NCBI RefSeq assembly: GCF_001436395.1
Contig: NZ_AZGJ01000013.1
Span: 1 to 47,377 of the forward strand
DNA: 47,377 bases
Reading direction: 5' to 3'
Source: Secundilactobacillus malefermentans DSM 5705 = KCTC 3548
GTDB lineage: Bacteria; Bacillota; Bacilli; Lactobacillales; Lactobacillaceae
The notes below the pieces were generated by a model, which was not told the origin of the DNA, did not search any database, and saw only the letters and a program-made list of their open reading frames with translations. Shown here in pieces: positions 38,889 to 47,377 of the stretch. A program made the translations under genes and the position numbers. The stretch's first letter is position 1. Each line of letters starts with the position of its first letter.

Positions 38889-39851
38889 ATGAATATTGCA
38901 AAAAAGTCATTATTAATCGGTACAGTAGTACTAAGTTTTGTCGGAATTATTGGTACAACAACTTCTAAAGCGTCGGCAGCCACAATTACGACAAGTTATA
39001 CTGCATTAAAAACTGCTGCAACAAAGCGAAATGTTGAAACGACTGGTAAGAATGCACTTTATTCAAAACCAGGCACAGTTAAAGGAGCAAAAGTAGTTGC
39101 TTCTAAAGCGAAGATGGCAACTTTTAAGACCTCTAGCAGTTCAGCATATTATTTTCGTGCTTATGGATATGCAAAGACCAACACCGGTTCAGTCTATTAC
39201 AAAGTGGTATCGATGAATGGTAAATATCGTGGGTATGTTTATGGTGGGAAGACACTCAATGCTTTTTCTGGAGGAGTGAAATCAGCCAAAACCACGCAAA
39301 GTGTTGATTTACCGACTGGAACGACCTTTTATTTCAATAAATTAGGTAAAGCATATGGTACTTGGACATCACCACAATATACACAGTATAAAGCCAAGAA
39401 GTTATTAAGTAATGTCAATCCAACTTCAGCTGCGGGTAAAAAATATGCTGCTGATCCACTTACAGTAACAAAGGCAGTTAAAAAAACTCGTGAAGGTTGG
39501 GTTTACTACTACATTGAGGATGCAAAGCACCCAGAAATTAACGGCTGGATTTATAGTAAGGCGGTGCTAAATTATCTTGATGAAGATTACTATGGTAGTT
39601 ATGGTATTTCAGTGAGTTATCAAGATTCAGAATCTGGTAAGTCAGTTGGGAATGCCTTTGTTGGACCATATGAAAAAGATAGTTCGACATCATATGACGA
39701 GTTGCTTAATCAAGTAAGTAGCACAAGTTATCTCCCATCTGGATACAAAGTAACCTCCATGAAGATTCAGGATGGCTCAAATACGACATTAAGCACAGGA
39801 GACACAATTGCTGTCGGAAGGTATCCAGTAATCGTTTCAGTAAGTAAGTAG
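38889..39851 (+). CDS. Secreted S-layer-like surface protein
   Basis: 320 residues from the ATG at 38889, which has AGAGGG at 9 nt; an ATG at 38880 abuts that site. A signal peptide covers about residues 1-30 (basic NIAKK, hydrophobic core, SKASA/AT cleavage). The mature N-terminus with GKNALYSKPGTVKGAKVVAS, YFRAYGYAKTNTGSVYYKV and GKYRGYVYGGK resembles the N-terminal wall-binding half of brevis/buchneri-type S-layer proteins. A second, shorter repeat (TREGWVYYYIEDA...GWIYSKA) follows. The last 75 residues form a separate beta-rich domain. No LPXTG. The mature protein is Lys/Tyr/Thr/Ser-rich and the DNA is more AT-rich than its neighbours. Confidence 0.83.
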   Translation: MNIAKKSLLIGTVVLSFVGIIGTTTSKASAATITTSYTALKTAATKRNVETTGKNALYSKPGTVKGAKVVASKAKMATFKTSSSSAYYFRAYGYAKTNTGSVYYKVVSMNGKYRGYVYGGKTLNAFSGGVKSAKTTQSVDLPTGTTFYFNKLGKAYGTWTSPQYTQYKAKKLLSNVNPTSAAGKKYAADPLTVTKAVKKTREGWVYYYIEDAKHPEINGWIYSKAVLNYLDEDYYGSYGISVSYQDSESGKSVGNAFVGPYEKDSSTSYDELLNQVSSTSYLPSGYKVTSMKIQDGSNTTLSTGDTIAVGRYPVIVSVSK

Positions 39852-39869
39852 ATTTGTTAAATTAAAGCC

Positions 39870-39914
39870 ATAATAAAAATGACGTATCCTTAAATTGAGG
39901 ATGCGTCATTTTTA
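39870..39914. terminator. Bidirectional terminator
   Basis: AATAAAAATGACG and ATCCT pair with AGGAT and CGTCATTTTTATT, one mismatch. It serves the secreted protein gene and mmuM. Confidence 0.88.
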
Positions 39915-40865
39915 TTACTTAGTATTAGTCAATACATCAGCTATATCATGAATATCTTTTGGCGTCGTTCGACAACAGCCACCAATCATTCTGGCACCGG
40001 CTTTTAGCCAAGCGGGCGTCAATTGTTCAAAGGAAGCTTCTTCTTCCTGTGACTGCCAGGTTTTGGTTTTTGGATCGTAGGTTTCACCAGTATTTGGATA
40101 AACGATGATTGGCTTATCCGTGACTGCTTTAATGGTTTGAATAGCCGCTGTGATGTTCGTCATGGCGGTGCAATTCACGCCAATCGCGATGATTTGGTCG
40201 TGGTCGTTGAAGTAGCTCACGGCCTTTGCGAGACTGGTGCCGTCGCACAGCGTCTTAGAATCGCGAATGCTAAACGAAATCCAGGCCGATTGTTGTGGAA
40301 ATTCACTTTCCAGCAAATTAGCTAGAGATTGAGCTTCCTTGAATTGTGGCTGGGTTTCGAAAGCAAACAGGTCAACACCGCTGTTGGCGAGTAACTGCAT
40401 ACGCGAACGGTGGAAATCTTTCAATTCATCCACGGATAAATTGTAGTCACCGGTGTACTCGGCACCATTTGCGAGAAAAGCGCCATAAGGTCCGACACTT
40501 CCAGCGGCAAAGAATCCGCCCTTTGCGGCTTGTTCTGCTGGCGTTAGGGCCGTCCACGCATCATCGCGGGCACGTTTGGCAATTTCAACCGCATTGGTAA
40601 TCATTTTCTGAGCATCGTCGGCTGGAACTCCCGCTTTGACAAACGCGTCGATGTTGGCCTGATAGGTGTTGGTGATGGCAACTTGGGCTCCGGCATCGAA
40701 GTAGCTTTTGTGAACATCGTAAATTGCTTCGGGTTGTTCAATTAGGGCCATGGCCGACCACAAGTCGTTATCAGTATCGATATCATGTTTTTCGAGTTCG
40801 GTTGCCATTGCGCCATCAACCACAACGGGCTGGTTTTTCAATATTTCTGGCAGTGATTTGGTCAT
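39915..40865 (-). CDS. mmuM: Homocysteine S-methyltransferase
   Basis: 316 residues from the ATG at 40865 (AGAAGG upstream). It transfers a methyl group from S-methylmethionine to homocysteine, giving methionine. The zinc cysteines are present: C232 (GVNCTAM) and C297-C298 (IGGCCRTTP). DGAMATELE at the start and TNTYQAN are typical. Single-domain length excludes MetH. It is divergent from a gene whose product matches the S-methylmethionine permease MmuP, supporting this substrate, but that permease gene is frameshifted. Confidence 0.93.
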   Translation of the reverse strand: MTKSLPEILKNQPVVVDGAMATELEKHDIDTDNDLWSAMALIEQPEAIYDVHKSYFDAGAQVAITNTYQANIDAFVKAGVPADDAQKMITNAVEIAKRARDDAWTALTPAEQAAKGGFFAAGSVGPYGAFLANGAEYTGDYNLSVDELKDFHRSRMQLLANSGVDLFAFETQPQFKEAQSLANLLESEFPQQSAWISFSIRDSKTLCDGTSLAKAVSYFNDHDQIIAIGVNCTAMTNITAAIQTIKAVTDKPIIVYPNTGETYDPKTKTWQSQEEEASFEQLTPAWLKAGARMIGGCCRTTPKDIHDIADVLTNTK

Positions 40866-40970
40866 TGACCGGGAACCTTCTTTCATTTACAGTAGTAAAG
40901 TTGAGTATTTTAATCATATTCTAATGTGAGCAACAAAGTCAATTATTGAATTGGAAATGAGGGAATTTTA

Positions 40971-42355
40971 TTGGAAGATAGTGAATCAACTGAGTTAGGC
41001 ACATTGGAACGCAAAATGTCCTCGCGCCATCTATTAATGATTTCATTAGGCGGTGTTATCGGAACTGGACTATTCTTGAGTTCTGGCTATACCATTCACC
41101 AAGCGGGTCCCATTGGTACAATTATTGCGTACCTCATTGGCGCGCTTTTGGTGTACGCGGTCATGCTGTGTCTGGGTGAATTATCCGTGGCGATGCCGGT
41201 AACTGGGTCGTTTCACGTGTACGCCACTAAGCTCATTGGACCAAGAACTGGGTTCACGGTGGCGGTCCTATATTGGTTAACCTGGACGGTGGCTTTAGGG
41301 TCGGAATTTACGGCGGCTGGGCTCATTATGCACCAGTGGTTTCAAAATACGCCGGAGTGGATTTGGAGTGCCCTATTTATGATAGTCATTTTTTTAACAA
41401 ACGCCTTTCGGTGCGGTTCTTTGCCGAAGCGGAGTTCTGGTTCTCTAGCATCAAAGTGGTGGCAATTGTCATCTTTATCATCATCGGAATTCTTGCCATT
41501 ACCGGAGTTATCCCGATTAAGGGTTATGCCCATGCACCAGGTTTACATAATTTAACCGCAAATGGCTGGTTCCCAACTGGATTCAAAGGGGTCTTTACCA
41601 CGATGCTGACTGTTAACTTTGCCTTTTCTGGGACGGAACTAATTGGCGTCACGGCGGGTGAAACTAAAGATCCCGGTAAGACACTGCCTAAAGCGATTCA
41701 TACAACCCTTTGGCGCTTAGTTCTATTCTTTGTTGGTAGTATTTTTGTCATGGCATGCTTGATTCCTTATCAGCAAGCAGGTGTGACTCAGAGTCCGTTT
41801 GCTCTGGTTTTGAACCATATCGGGTTGCCATTTGCCGGTGACTTGATGAACTTCGTCGTACTGACGGCAATTTTATCGGCTGCAAATTCTGGGCTGTATG
41901 CCTCAACCAGAATGCTATGGTCCGTGGCAAATGAGCACATGATGCCGCAAGCACTATCACGAACGACGCACCATGGTGTCCCGTTTATTGCGCTCGTCAT
42001 CAGTATGATTGGCGGTTTGCTAGCACTCTTTTCAAGTGTGATTGCTGCGTCAACCGTCTATTTGGTGCTTGTTTCCGTTTCGGGGTTGGCGGTTGTGTTC
42101 GTTTGGATGGCGATTGCCATTTGTCAGCTAATTTTTCGGAAGAAGTATGTGGCTTCCGGTAAAAAGGTTAGTGATCTGGTCTTCAAAACGCCGTGGTATC
42201 CATTTATTCCGTGGTTTGCGTTTATCGGCTCGCTGTTGTCATGCGTGTTGATTGTGTTTGATGATGCCCAGCGCCCAGCGTTATTTTACACGTTGCCGAT
42301 TGTGGTGGTTTGCTATGTCGGATATGGGCTTTATATGAAATTGAGTCGGAAATAG
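40971..42355 (+). pseudogene. mmuP: S-methylmethionine permease, frameshifted
   Basis: An APC-family amino-acid permease with about 12 helices, broken by one base. The first frame (TTG start at 40971, GAGGG 7 nt upstream) covers [29 protein letters not shown] and [12 protein letters not shown], then runs out of homology after FLTNAF at 41408. The next frame continues with [18 protein letters not shown] and goes on to [12 protein letters not shown] and the C-terminus. One missing T in the TTTCGG at 41406-41410 explains it. The wording closely follows E. coli MmuP as I recall it, and mmuM is adjacent. Either a recent pseudogene or a sequencing error; no slippery site suggests programmed frameshifting. 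Confidence 0.87.
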
Positions 42356-42356
42356 T

Positions 42357-42390
42357 AATAAGGAGCATTCCAGATGGAATGCTCCTTATT
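42357..42390. terminator. Perfect 15-bp bidirectional terminator
   Basis: AATAAGGAGCATTCC (42357-42371), loop AGAT, GGAATGCTCCTTATT (42376-42390). Confidence 0.88.
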
Positions 42391-43240
42391 CTACTCGGTA
42401 AACTTGATCGTGAATTAAATCAAAATGAGTGTAATTTTTATTGAGTTTCTGGGTCACATCATCATTGATGTAGTCCGCTTGTTCCCAAAAGGTTTTGGAT
42501 CCCGTAGCGCCATTCTTTTCGCCAATGACAATGAAGGCTGGTTGAGGATTGAGTGTTCGCAGCTTTTGAAGAACTTGCCAATCAATGTCCAACTTATCTG
42601 GTGACCAGGACATGATAACGACGTCGACTGGATACTTGTCGATAGCGGCGAGGGCGTCCAATTTTTCAACGGCTGTGACGGGGTGCTTACCCGTTTCGTT
42701 TTCTGCTACCCAGGCCTTATTGTCGGTTGTATAAACGGTCTTTTGGGCGTCACGCAATCCTTTTGAAATGTAGCCGTTCCCGGCCATGAGCTCGAGGACG
42801 GTTCGATTTTCAACAAAATCAGCTAAATCCCGCATGAAGGAAGCCGAGATGTAGGCCCACATTCCGTAATGTTCTTCCAGGTAGTCACGGAAGGAACGAA
42901 TTTGTTTATCCAAATCTGGTAGAGCCGCGGAAAGTTGATTCCAAAGGGTGTCGCCCCGTTTGTCGCCGGCAGGGTACTGTTGACCAATTTTAGTGAAGAT
43001 TTGATCCTGAATATCGTCAGGTAACAAAAGTTCAGGTAGGGACTGTGGCAGCAGGACAGCATTCAACAAACGGTCAGCCTCAACGATATTGTTGATGAGG
43101 AGTTTAACACTCGGATAGTCGGAGAAAAGCTGACGGTAAGAAATGAGTTTTTGGATATAACTGGATTGGGCAGGATTCTTTTCCGGTAGCTGCGAGGATT
43201 TTTTGTGTTTCAGTAATTTTTTTCGTTGTTTGGGGGTCAT
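42386..43240 (-). CDS. SAM-dependent methyltransferase-like protein
   Basis: 284 residues. A Lys-rich N-terminus (about 1-25) leads into a helical domain to about 120. A Rossmann-type methyltransferase domain then has motif I VLELMAGNGYISKGL (148-162), a YTTDN second strand and a VDVVIMSWSPDKLD stretch near the active site. Substrate unknown. GAAAGGAG precedes the ATG. It stands alone between the mmuP terminator and the XRE regulator, which is transcribed the same way. Confidence 0.8.
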   Translation of the reverse strand: MTPKQRKKLLKHKKSSQLPEKNPAQSSYIQKLISYRQLFSDYPSVKLLINNIVEADRLLNAVLLPQSLPELLLPDDIQDQIFTKIGQQYPAGDKRGDTLWNQLSAALPDLDKQIRSFRDYLEEHYGMWAYISASFMRDLADFVENRTVLELMAGNGYISKGLRDAQKTVYTTDNKAWVAENETGKHPVTAVEKLDALAAIDKYPVDVVIMSWSPDKLDIDWQVLQKLRTLNPQPAFIVIGEKNGATGSKTFWEQADYINDDVTQKLNKNYTHFDLIHDQVYRVE

Positions 43241-43328
43241 TTTGAGCTCCTTTCATTAAATAAAGAAGGGATCAGAACAGATTCGTCTAATCCCGGTAAC
43301 TAGTTGGGTTCCTAAAGGGGCCTCATTT

Positions 43329-43751
43329 TTAGTCTAAATGTAAATCTAAATCTAATTCTTCTGAATGATTCTTACGCGATGGTGTTGGCTTGCGTTGGCC
43401 TTTGCCATGTAAGTAGCCGTTGATTAGCTGGTAAATTTCGTAGCGATCTTGGGAACTAATGTTAAGTTCATTGAAGGTCAGTTGCTTACCAGATAAAAAG
43501 AGGCGTCCTAAGTCGTATTCATCTCGCTCGGTTTTGCCGGCCAAGTAATCCATCGTGACGTCGAAGTATTCGGCGAGTTTGCGAACTTCAACGAACGATG
43601 GGGTTCTTGCGCCACGTTCCCAGTTGCCAATTTGAGAAGCGGTATTTTCATGTTCTTTGTCTGGCTTGAATTGTTGGTTTAAGCCTTCAGCTAGTTTCTC
43701 TAGCGTAATGTTTTGGCCACGACGTAATGCGCGTAAACGTTCTGGAAACAT
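43329..43751 (-). CDS. XRE family HTH regulator
   Basis: 140 residues. An N-terminal Cro/C1-type helix-turn-helix (about 1-72) has ITLEKLAEGLNQ, ASQIGNWERGARTPSFVEVRKLAEYFDVTMDYLAGK. The C-terminal 65 residues are charged, with a short helical region and a tail of acidic residues, and no recognised effector domain. GAAAGGGG precedes the ATG. No phage genes surround it, so it is likely a chromosomal stress or cell-surface regulator; its target could be the divergent hydrolase. Confidence 0.87.
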   Translation of the reverse strand: MFPERLRALRRGQNITLEKLAEGLNQQFKPDKEHENTASQIGNWERGARTPSFVEVRKLAEYFDVTMDYLAGKTERDEYDLGRLFLSGKQLTFNELNISSQDRYEIYQLINGYLHGKGQRKPTPSRKNHSEELDLDLHLD

Positions 43752-43915
43752 GTCGTCTCACCCCTTTCCTACCATTATAGCGCTACTTTATGAAAGTTAC
43801 AGCTAAAAACCCGACGCTCTGGGAGATTGCGCAAATTAGAGTTGCAATTTATGGTGGTGATGCCTATCATAATCAGGTGATCAAAATCGGAAATCAAGGT
43901 ATTGGAGTGGAAACT

Positions 43916-44860
43916 GTGAAGAAACGGAACAAAATTATTTGGATTAGTCTAGCAAGCGTTGTGGCAGTCGTTCTGATTGGCATCTTTGTCGCAGGAATGT
44001 ATTTCTACAACGTTGCGGTCGCTCGGAACAAGAAGGACTTCATTAACAACAATACGACAATTTCAAAGACGGACCCGTTACGGAAACAAAAACTTTGGTA
44101 TCGGAACGTTAAAAAGCAAACGTGGACGGAAACGTCTGCGACTGATAATTTTAAATTGGACGCCAATTATATTAAGGCGGATAAGAAAACTAATAAAACC
44201 ATCGTGATTGCCCATGGATTTGGTGATGATAAGAGCCGAATGGGCGCATACGCTGGCATGTTTCACGAAATGGGCTATAATATTTTGGTACCTGATGATC
44301 GTGGTGCCGGTGATAGCCAAGGAAACTACATTGGGTTTGGCTGGCCGGATCGGCTGGACTATTTGAAGTGGATTAAGCAGGTCATCCGCAAAAATGGATC
44401 TAACTCCCAAATTGTGATGTTTGGTGTCAGCATGGGTGGGGCCACAACGATGATGGTCAGCGGTGAGAAAACTCCGAAGCAGGTGAAGGCCTTCATTGAG
44501 GATTGTGGGTATACCTCTGTATATGATGAGATAAGTTACCAAGCTAAGCAGATGTACAATTTGCCGACCCTGCCACTGGTTCCGGCTGTAAGTGCGATTA
44601 CGAAAGTTCGTGCTGGATACGGGTTTAAACAGGCGAGTGCACTCAAGCAAGTTAAGAAGAATAAGAAACCGATGTTGTTTATTCACGGAACAAATGATAA
44701 ATTTGTGCCAACACGCATGGTTTATCCTTTGTATAAGGCGGATAATGGGCCCAAGAAATTAGTTCTATTTAAGGGTGCAGCTCACGCAAAATCGTATCAA
44801 AGCAACCCGAAAAAGTACGAAAAAACGGTCAGCGATTTCTTGGCAGACTACTTTAACTAG
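43916..44860 (+). CDS. Membrane-anchored alpha/beta hydrolase (YqkD-like)
   Basis: 314 residues from the GTG at 43916, chosen for GGAG 8 nt upstream and a classical basic start (MKKRNK) before a membrane anchor at about 7-30. A frame open from 43790 adds 42 unlikely residues. The extracellular hydrolase domain has IAHGFGDDKSRMG (oxyanion loop), DDRGAGDSQG, nucleophile S172 in FGVSMGGA, and histidine in KGAAHAKSY. It resembles cell-surface serine hydrolases of lactobacilli with unknown esterase or peptidase substrates. Followed 17 nt later by the DUF1275 gene. Confidence 0.88.
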   Translation: MKKRNKIIWISLASVVAVVLIGIFVAGMYFYNVAVARNKKDFINNNTTISKTDPLRKQKLWYRNVKKQTWTETSATDNFKLDANYIKADKKTNKTIVIAHGFGDDKSRMGAYAGMFHEMGYNILVPDDRGAGDSQGNYIGFGWPDRLDYLKWIKQVIRKNGSNSQIVMFGVSMGGATTMMVSGEKTPKQVKAFIEDCGYTSVYDEISYQAKQMYNLPTLPLVPAVSAITKVRAGYGFKQASALKQVKKNKKPMLFIHGTNDKFVPTRMVYPLYKADNGPKKLVLFKGAAHAKSYQSNPKKYEKTVSDFLADYFN

Positions 44861-44877
44861 TCAATGAGGATAGGAAT

Positions 44878-45600
44878 TTGAAAAACAATCAATTAAGGCA
44901 GAAACTCAAACAAAATAAATTAAATCATGAATTAACCTGGTTGACGTTGCTGGCAACGTTTACGATGGGAATGATTGATGCTTACACGTTTATGGCTCAT
45001 GATCAGGTGTTTGCGAGCGCGCAGACCGGGAACATGGTCGTTTTTGCGGTCAAATTGTTTACGAAGGGCATTGGATCAGCTTGGGTCAATATTCCAGTTT
45101 GGATTGCTTTTGGGCTAGGTTGTTTTATTGCGCAAGAGATGCTGGAAATCCCAACGGAAAAGTTATCGCGTCATCACCAAAATCAAATATTTATGGTTGT
45201 GAACGTGAGCGTGCTATTAATTTTGGCAATTGTTCAAGAGTTTGATAGTGCGGACTATTTGGTATGGCCGCTTGGCTTTTTATCAGGTTATGAGTTAACA
45301 ACGTTTAGAACGGTTGGGAGCATCACGGCTAACAATGGCATCATGACGGGTAATTCAAAAAATATGATGAACAGTCTGTATCAATGGCTGATTGATCATG
45401 ATATGAAAGCTAAAACAAAGTTTAAAACCTTGTGCGCAATTGTGGTGGTCTTTGTCTTCGGCGTTGGGGCTGGGGCGCTTCTCTGCATGACAAATGCAAC
45501 TTGGCCACTATGGACGGGATTTGGTCTAAATTTGGTGGCGTTATTAACCCTATTTATTCATACAAATGGAAGCGTAGATTCATCCGATTTTGATGGGTGA
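44878..45600 (+). CDS. DUF1275 (YoaK) family membrane protein
   Basis: 240 residues with six hydrophobic segments. TMGMIDAYTFMAHDQVFASAQTGNMVVFAV is the typical DUF1275 opening and LSGYELTTFRTVGSITANNGIMTGN its mid-protein signature. The function of the family is unknown. TTG start at 44878 with AGGATAGGA upstream. It follows the membrane-anchored hydrolase by 17 nt, so the two are cotranscribed. Its last codons are part of the terminator stem. Confidence 0.9.
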   Translation: MKNNQLRQKLKQNKLNHELTWLTLLATFTMGMIDAYTFMAHDQVFASAQTGNMVVFAVKLFTKGIGSAWVNIPVWIAFGLGCFIAQEMLEIPTEKLSRHHQNQIFMVVNVSVLLILAIVQEFDSADYLVWPLGFLSGYELTTFRTVGSITANNGIMTGNSKNMMNSLYQWLIDHDMKAKTKFKTLCAIVVVFVFGVGAGALLCMTNATWPLWTGFGLNLVALLTLFIHTNGSVDSSDFDG

Positions 45601-45617
45601 GTGACGCTTCTTTTTTT
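45569..45617 (+). terminator. Terminator overlapping the DUF1275 stop
   Basis: GAAGCGT (45569-45575) pairs with ACGCTTC (45604-45610), with TCATCC/GGGTGA inside, then seven T. Confidence 0.8.
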
Positions 45618-45708
45618 GATTTTGGAATCGACCTCAAATGGCGTATAATGACGAGAGAAGTTCTATTTAATTTTCGTGGAATAAGAAGGGAGAGACGAGC
45701 CAATTTTA

Positions 45709-47295
45709 ATGATTATAACGAGTTTAATAATGCTGATTATCGGGCTCGTCTTGGGGGCTGTGTTGCGGAACTCAAAGCATCAGCACGAGTTGACGCAGGC
45801 CACACAACAAGCTGACCAGATTTTGGCTGATGCAAAAGCTGAGGCAGATCAAAAGGCTGCTGATGTTATCAACAGTGGAAAAGAACAAGCGCAGTCGTAC
45901 CAAGATAATAGTGAAGCGGAACTAACCTCTCAACGGGAAGATATCGAGGCCCGTGAAGTCCGAATTAAGCAACGTGAAAGTACGCAAACGTTGGTTGAAG
46001 CCCGCCTAGATGACCGGAATCATGATTTAGATGGCTTTAATACAGAATTGAACCAAAGCGAGCAGACTTTAAAGGACAAGCAGGCGCAGGCCAATGATTT
46101 GGACAAGAAGCGTAACGAAACGCTGAGTCAGGTTGCTGATTTGGACTATCTATCTGCTCAGCAAATGGTTCGAAACCGGACTGCTGGCGAATTAAAGGCC
46201 GAGCAAGATGTCGAAGTTCGAGAAATTGATGAAGATAGCTTGGCAACTGCCGATAAAAATGCACGAGATATCATGATTGAGGCGATTCAACGGGGTCCTA
46301 TCGATGAGGCGCGTGAGCATAATGAGCACACCGTGGTGATTCCAGATAACGATAGTCGCAGCAAGATTGTCGGGCATGAGGGTCAGCATATTCGGTTGAT
46401 TGAGACATTAACGGGAACTGATTTGGTATTTGATCCAGAGGATAAGACGATGCTGTACATTAGTACGCACGATCCAATCCGCCGGGAAACGGCTCGAGTT
46501 GCTATTGAAGCACTGATTGCGACACGTCGGGTTTCCGTTAACTCCATTGAAACACAAGTTAATAGTGCGTTACGCGATGTGATGCACGACCTTTGGGAAA
46601 CGGGTGAACGCGTTGTTAGCAAACTTCGCCTAGGCTTTATGCATCCGGATCTTATCAAATTAATTGGTCGAATGAAGTATCGAACGTCATATGGTCAAAA
46701 TGTGCTAGCCCATTCAGTAGAGGTTGCGCAATTAGCCGGCATCATGGCTTCCGAGTTGAATTTAGATGTTCGGGTTGCTAAGCGAAGTGGCCTTTTGCAT
46801 GATATTGGTAAGGCAATTGACCATGAAATCGAAGGCACCCACGTTGAAATTGGAACGGAATTAGCGAAGGCCTATAAGGAAGATCCAGTCGTGATAAACG
46901 CCATCGAGGCTTCCCATGGGGACGTTGAAAAGACGAGTCCAATCGCCGTCTTGATTGCTGCGGCAGATTCTATTTCTGGTGCGCGTCCTGGGGCCAGAAG
47001 TGAGTCCGCAGAAGACTACGTGAACCGGTTGCGTAGTTTGGAAAAGATTGCGAATGATCATGAAGGGGTCAGCGATAGTTATGCAATCCAGGCTGGCCGT
47101 GAAATTCGAATTGTGGTTAAACCGCAAATTCTTAATGACGACCAAAGCGTTGAGCTGACAAAGCAGGTTAGAGATCAAATCGAGGATGAGTTAACTTATC
47201 CAGGGAAGATTAAGGTCACGACCATTCGTCAGTATCAGGCTGTCCAACATGTTGGCGAAGAAGAAAAGAAGAAGAAACGAAAAAAGAGAGCGTGA
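45709..47295 (+). CDS. rny: RNase Y-like endoribonuclease
   Basis: 528 residues in RNase Y order. A membrane anchor (2-20) is followed by a long coiled coil rich in Glu, Gln, Lys and Ala (about 25-195), a KH domain (about 208-265), an HD domain with H364-D365 (LLHDIGKAID) and HVEIG, and a basic tail (EEEKKKKRKKRA). It should initiate mRNA decay at the membrane. The KH loop reads IVGHEGQHIR where the common form is IIGREGRNIR, and the catalytic region is otherwise complete. This divergence suggests a second, paralogous RNase Y. GGGAGAG lies about 12 nt before the ATG. Confidence 0.9.
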   Translation: MIITSLIMLIIGLVLGAVLRNSKHQHELTQATQQADQILADAKAEADQKAADVINSGKEQAQSYQDNSEAELTSQREDIEAREVRIKQRESTQTLVEARLDDRNHDLDGFNTELNQSEQTLKDKQAQANDLDKKRNETLSQVADLDYLSAQQMVRNRTAGELKAEQDVEVREIDEDSLATADKNARDIMIEAIQRGPIDEAREHNEHTVVIPDNDSRSKIVGHEGQHIRLIETLTGTDLVFDPEDKTMLYISTHDPIRRETARVAIEALIATRRVSVNSIETQVNSALRDVMHDLWETGERVVSKLRLGFMHPDLIKLIGRMKYRTSYGQNVLAHSVEVAQLAGIMASELNLDVRVAKRSGLLHDIGKAIDHEIEGTHVEIGTELAKAYKEDPVVINAIEASHGDVEKTSPIAVLIAAADSISGARPGARSESAEDYVNRLRSLEKIANDHEGVSDSYAIQAGREIRIVVKPQILNDDQSVELTKQVRDQIEDELTYPGKIKVTTIRQYQAVQHVGEEEKKKKRKKRA

Positions 47296-47377
47296 TACCT
47301 CACGGGTTTAATCGAGGATGATAGCACGTTTTCAAACGAACACTAACTAGATTATAAGGCTCTCTGTCAAATCCTGT
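47296..47377. other. Window end, nothing identified
   Basis: 82 bases after the RNase Y-like stop. No convincing hairpin, promoter or reading frame is visible. Confidence 0.5.

Noticed and set aside
41388-41410. Programmed ribosomal frameshift in mmuP
   Set aside because: No heptameric slippery sequence, no downstream Shine-Dalgarno-like stimulator or pseudoknot seen, and the permease family does not use frameshifting.
43241-43328. Terminator after the XRE gene
   Set aside because: GGGAT and ATCCC could pair over a long loop, but the stem is short and the T-tract interrupted, too weak to list.
44078-44686. 202-codon frame antisense to the membrane-anchored hydrolase
   Set aside because: It is the mirror of a strongly conserved hydrolase gene, has no recognisable domain and no ribosome binding site.

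Overview
The window looks like chromosomal DNA from a heterofermentative lactobacillus (Lactobacillaceae; Lentilactobacillus, Levilactobacillus or Secundilactobacillus-like). This is inferred from phosphoketolase, bifunctional AdhE, a secreted protein of the brevis/buchneri S-layer type, several CcpA-type cre sites, CIRCE control of a small heat-shock gene and many short Firmicutes-type intrinsic terminators. I see no tRNA, rRNA, CRISPR array, insertion sequence or prophage. Genes are dense and on both strands.

Layout. 1-4 kb: CNNM/CBS membrane protein (-), two small unknown proteins, a structured repeat element, Hsp20 with CIRCE, an aldo/keto reductase. 4-10 kb: CtpE-like P-type ATPase, DUF1836 protein, adhE with cre and two promoters. 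10-14.6 kb: a divergent five-gene accessory cluster. On the minus strand are a TetR regulator, a quinone-oxidoreductase-like MDR enzyme and an ExH amidohydrolase/decarboxylase. On the plus strand are an alpha/beta hydrolase and an HxH ACMSD-like amidohydrolase. A palindrome fills the promoter spacer between the two arms. 14.6-21 kb: MATE and MFS exporters, then a TetR-controlled two-gene ABC exporter with paired operators. 21-27 kb: aromatic biosynthesis, with aroD (-) carrying a catalytic His-to-Tyr change, and opposite it aroC-aroA-tyrA-aroK-chorismate mutase-HD protein. The operon is preceded by a 13-residue leader peptide with a YYYYWF run and an attenuator. 27-34.6 kb: HEXXH membrane protease and YbaK/EbsC protein, GntR regulator and phosphoketolase, second copy of the structured repeat, D-2-hydroxyacid dehydrogenase with cre, HxlR regulator, RluA. 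34.6-38.5 kb: UspA, two tandem lipoate-protein ligases both with cre sites (the first also with a terminator/antiterminator leader), two unknown genes. 38.5-47.4 kb: a free-standing structured RNA, an S-layer-like secreted protein, mmuM with a divergent frameshifted mmuP, a methyltransferase, an XRE regulator, a membrane-anchored hydrolase, DUF1275 and an RNase Y-like protein.

The genes suggest a cell whose carbon and redox metabolism (adhE, D-hydroxyacid dehydrogenase, lplA1, lplA2, possibly the aldo/keto reductase) is under catabolite control. It can make chorismate, with the pathway governed by translation of a Tyr/Trp/Phe-rich leader, and it has an inducible cassette probably acting on a small aromatic acid or ester.

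The observations most worth following are the aromatic leader attenuator at 21964-22178, the two-copy 3'-UTR structured repeat, the 12.1-14.6 kb divergent cassette and its operator, the AroD Y143 substitution, the lplA1 leader and the orphan RNA at about 38527-38738. All functional calls come from motif recognition and general knowledge of families. No database search or RNA folding program was run.
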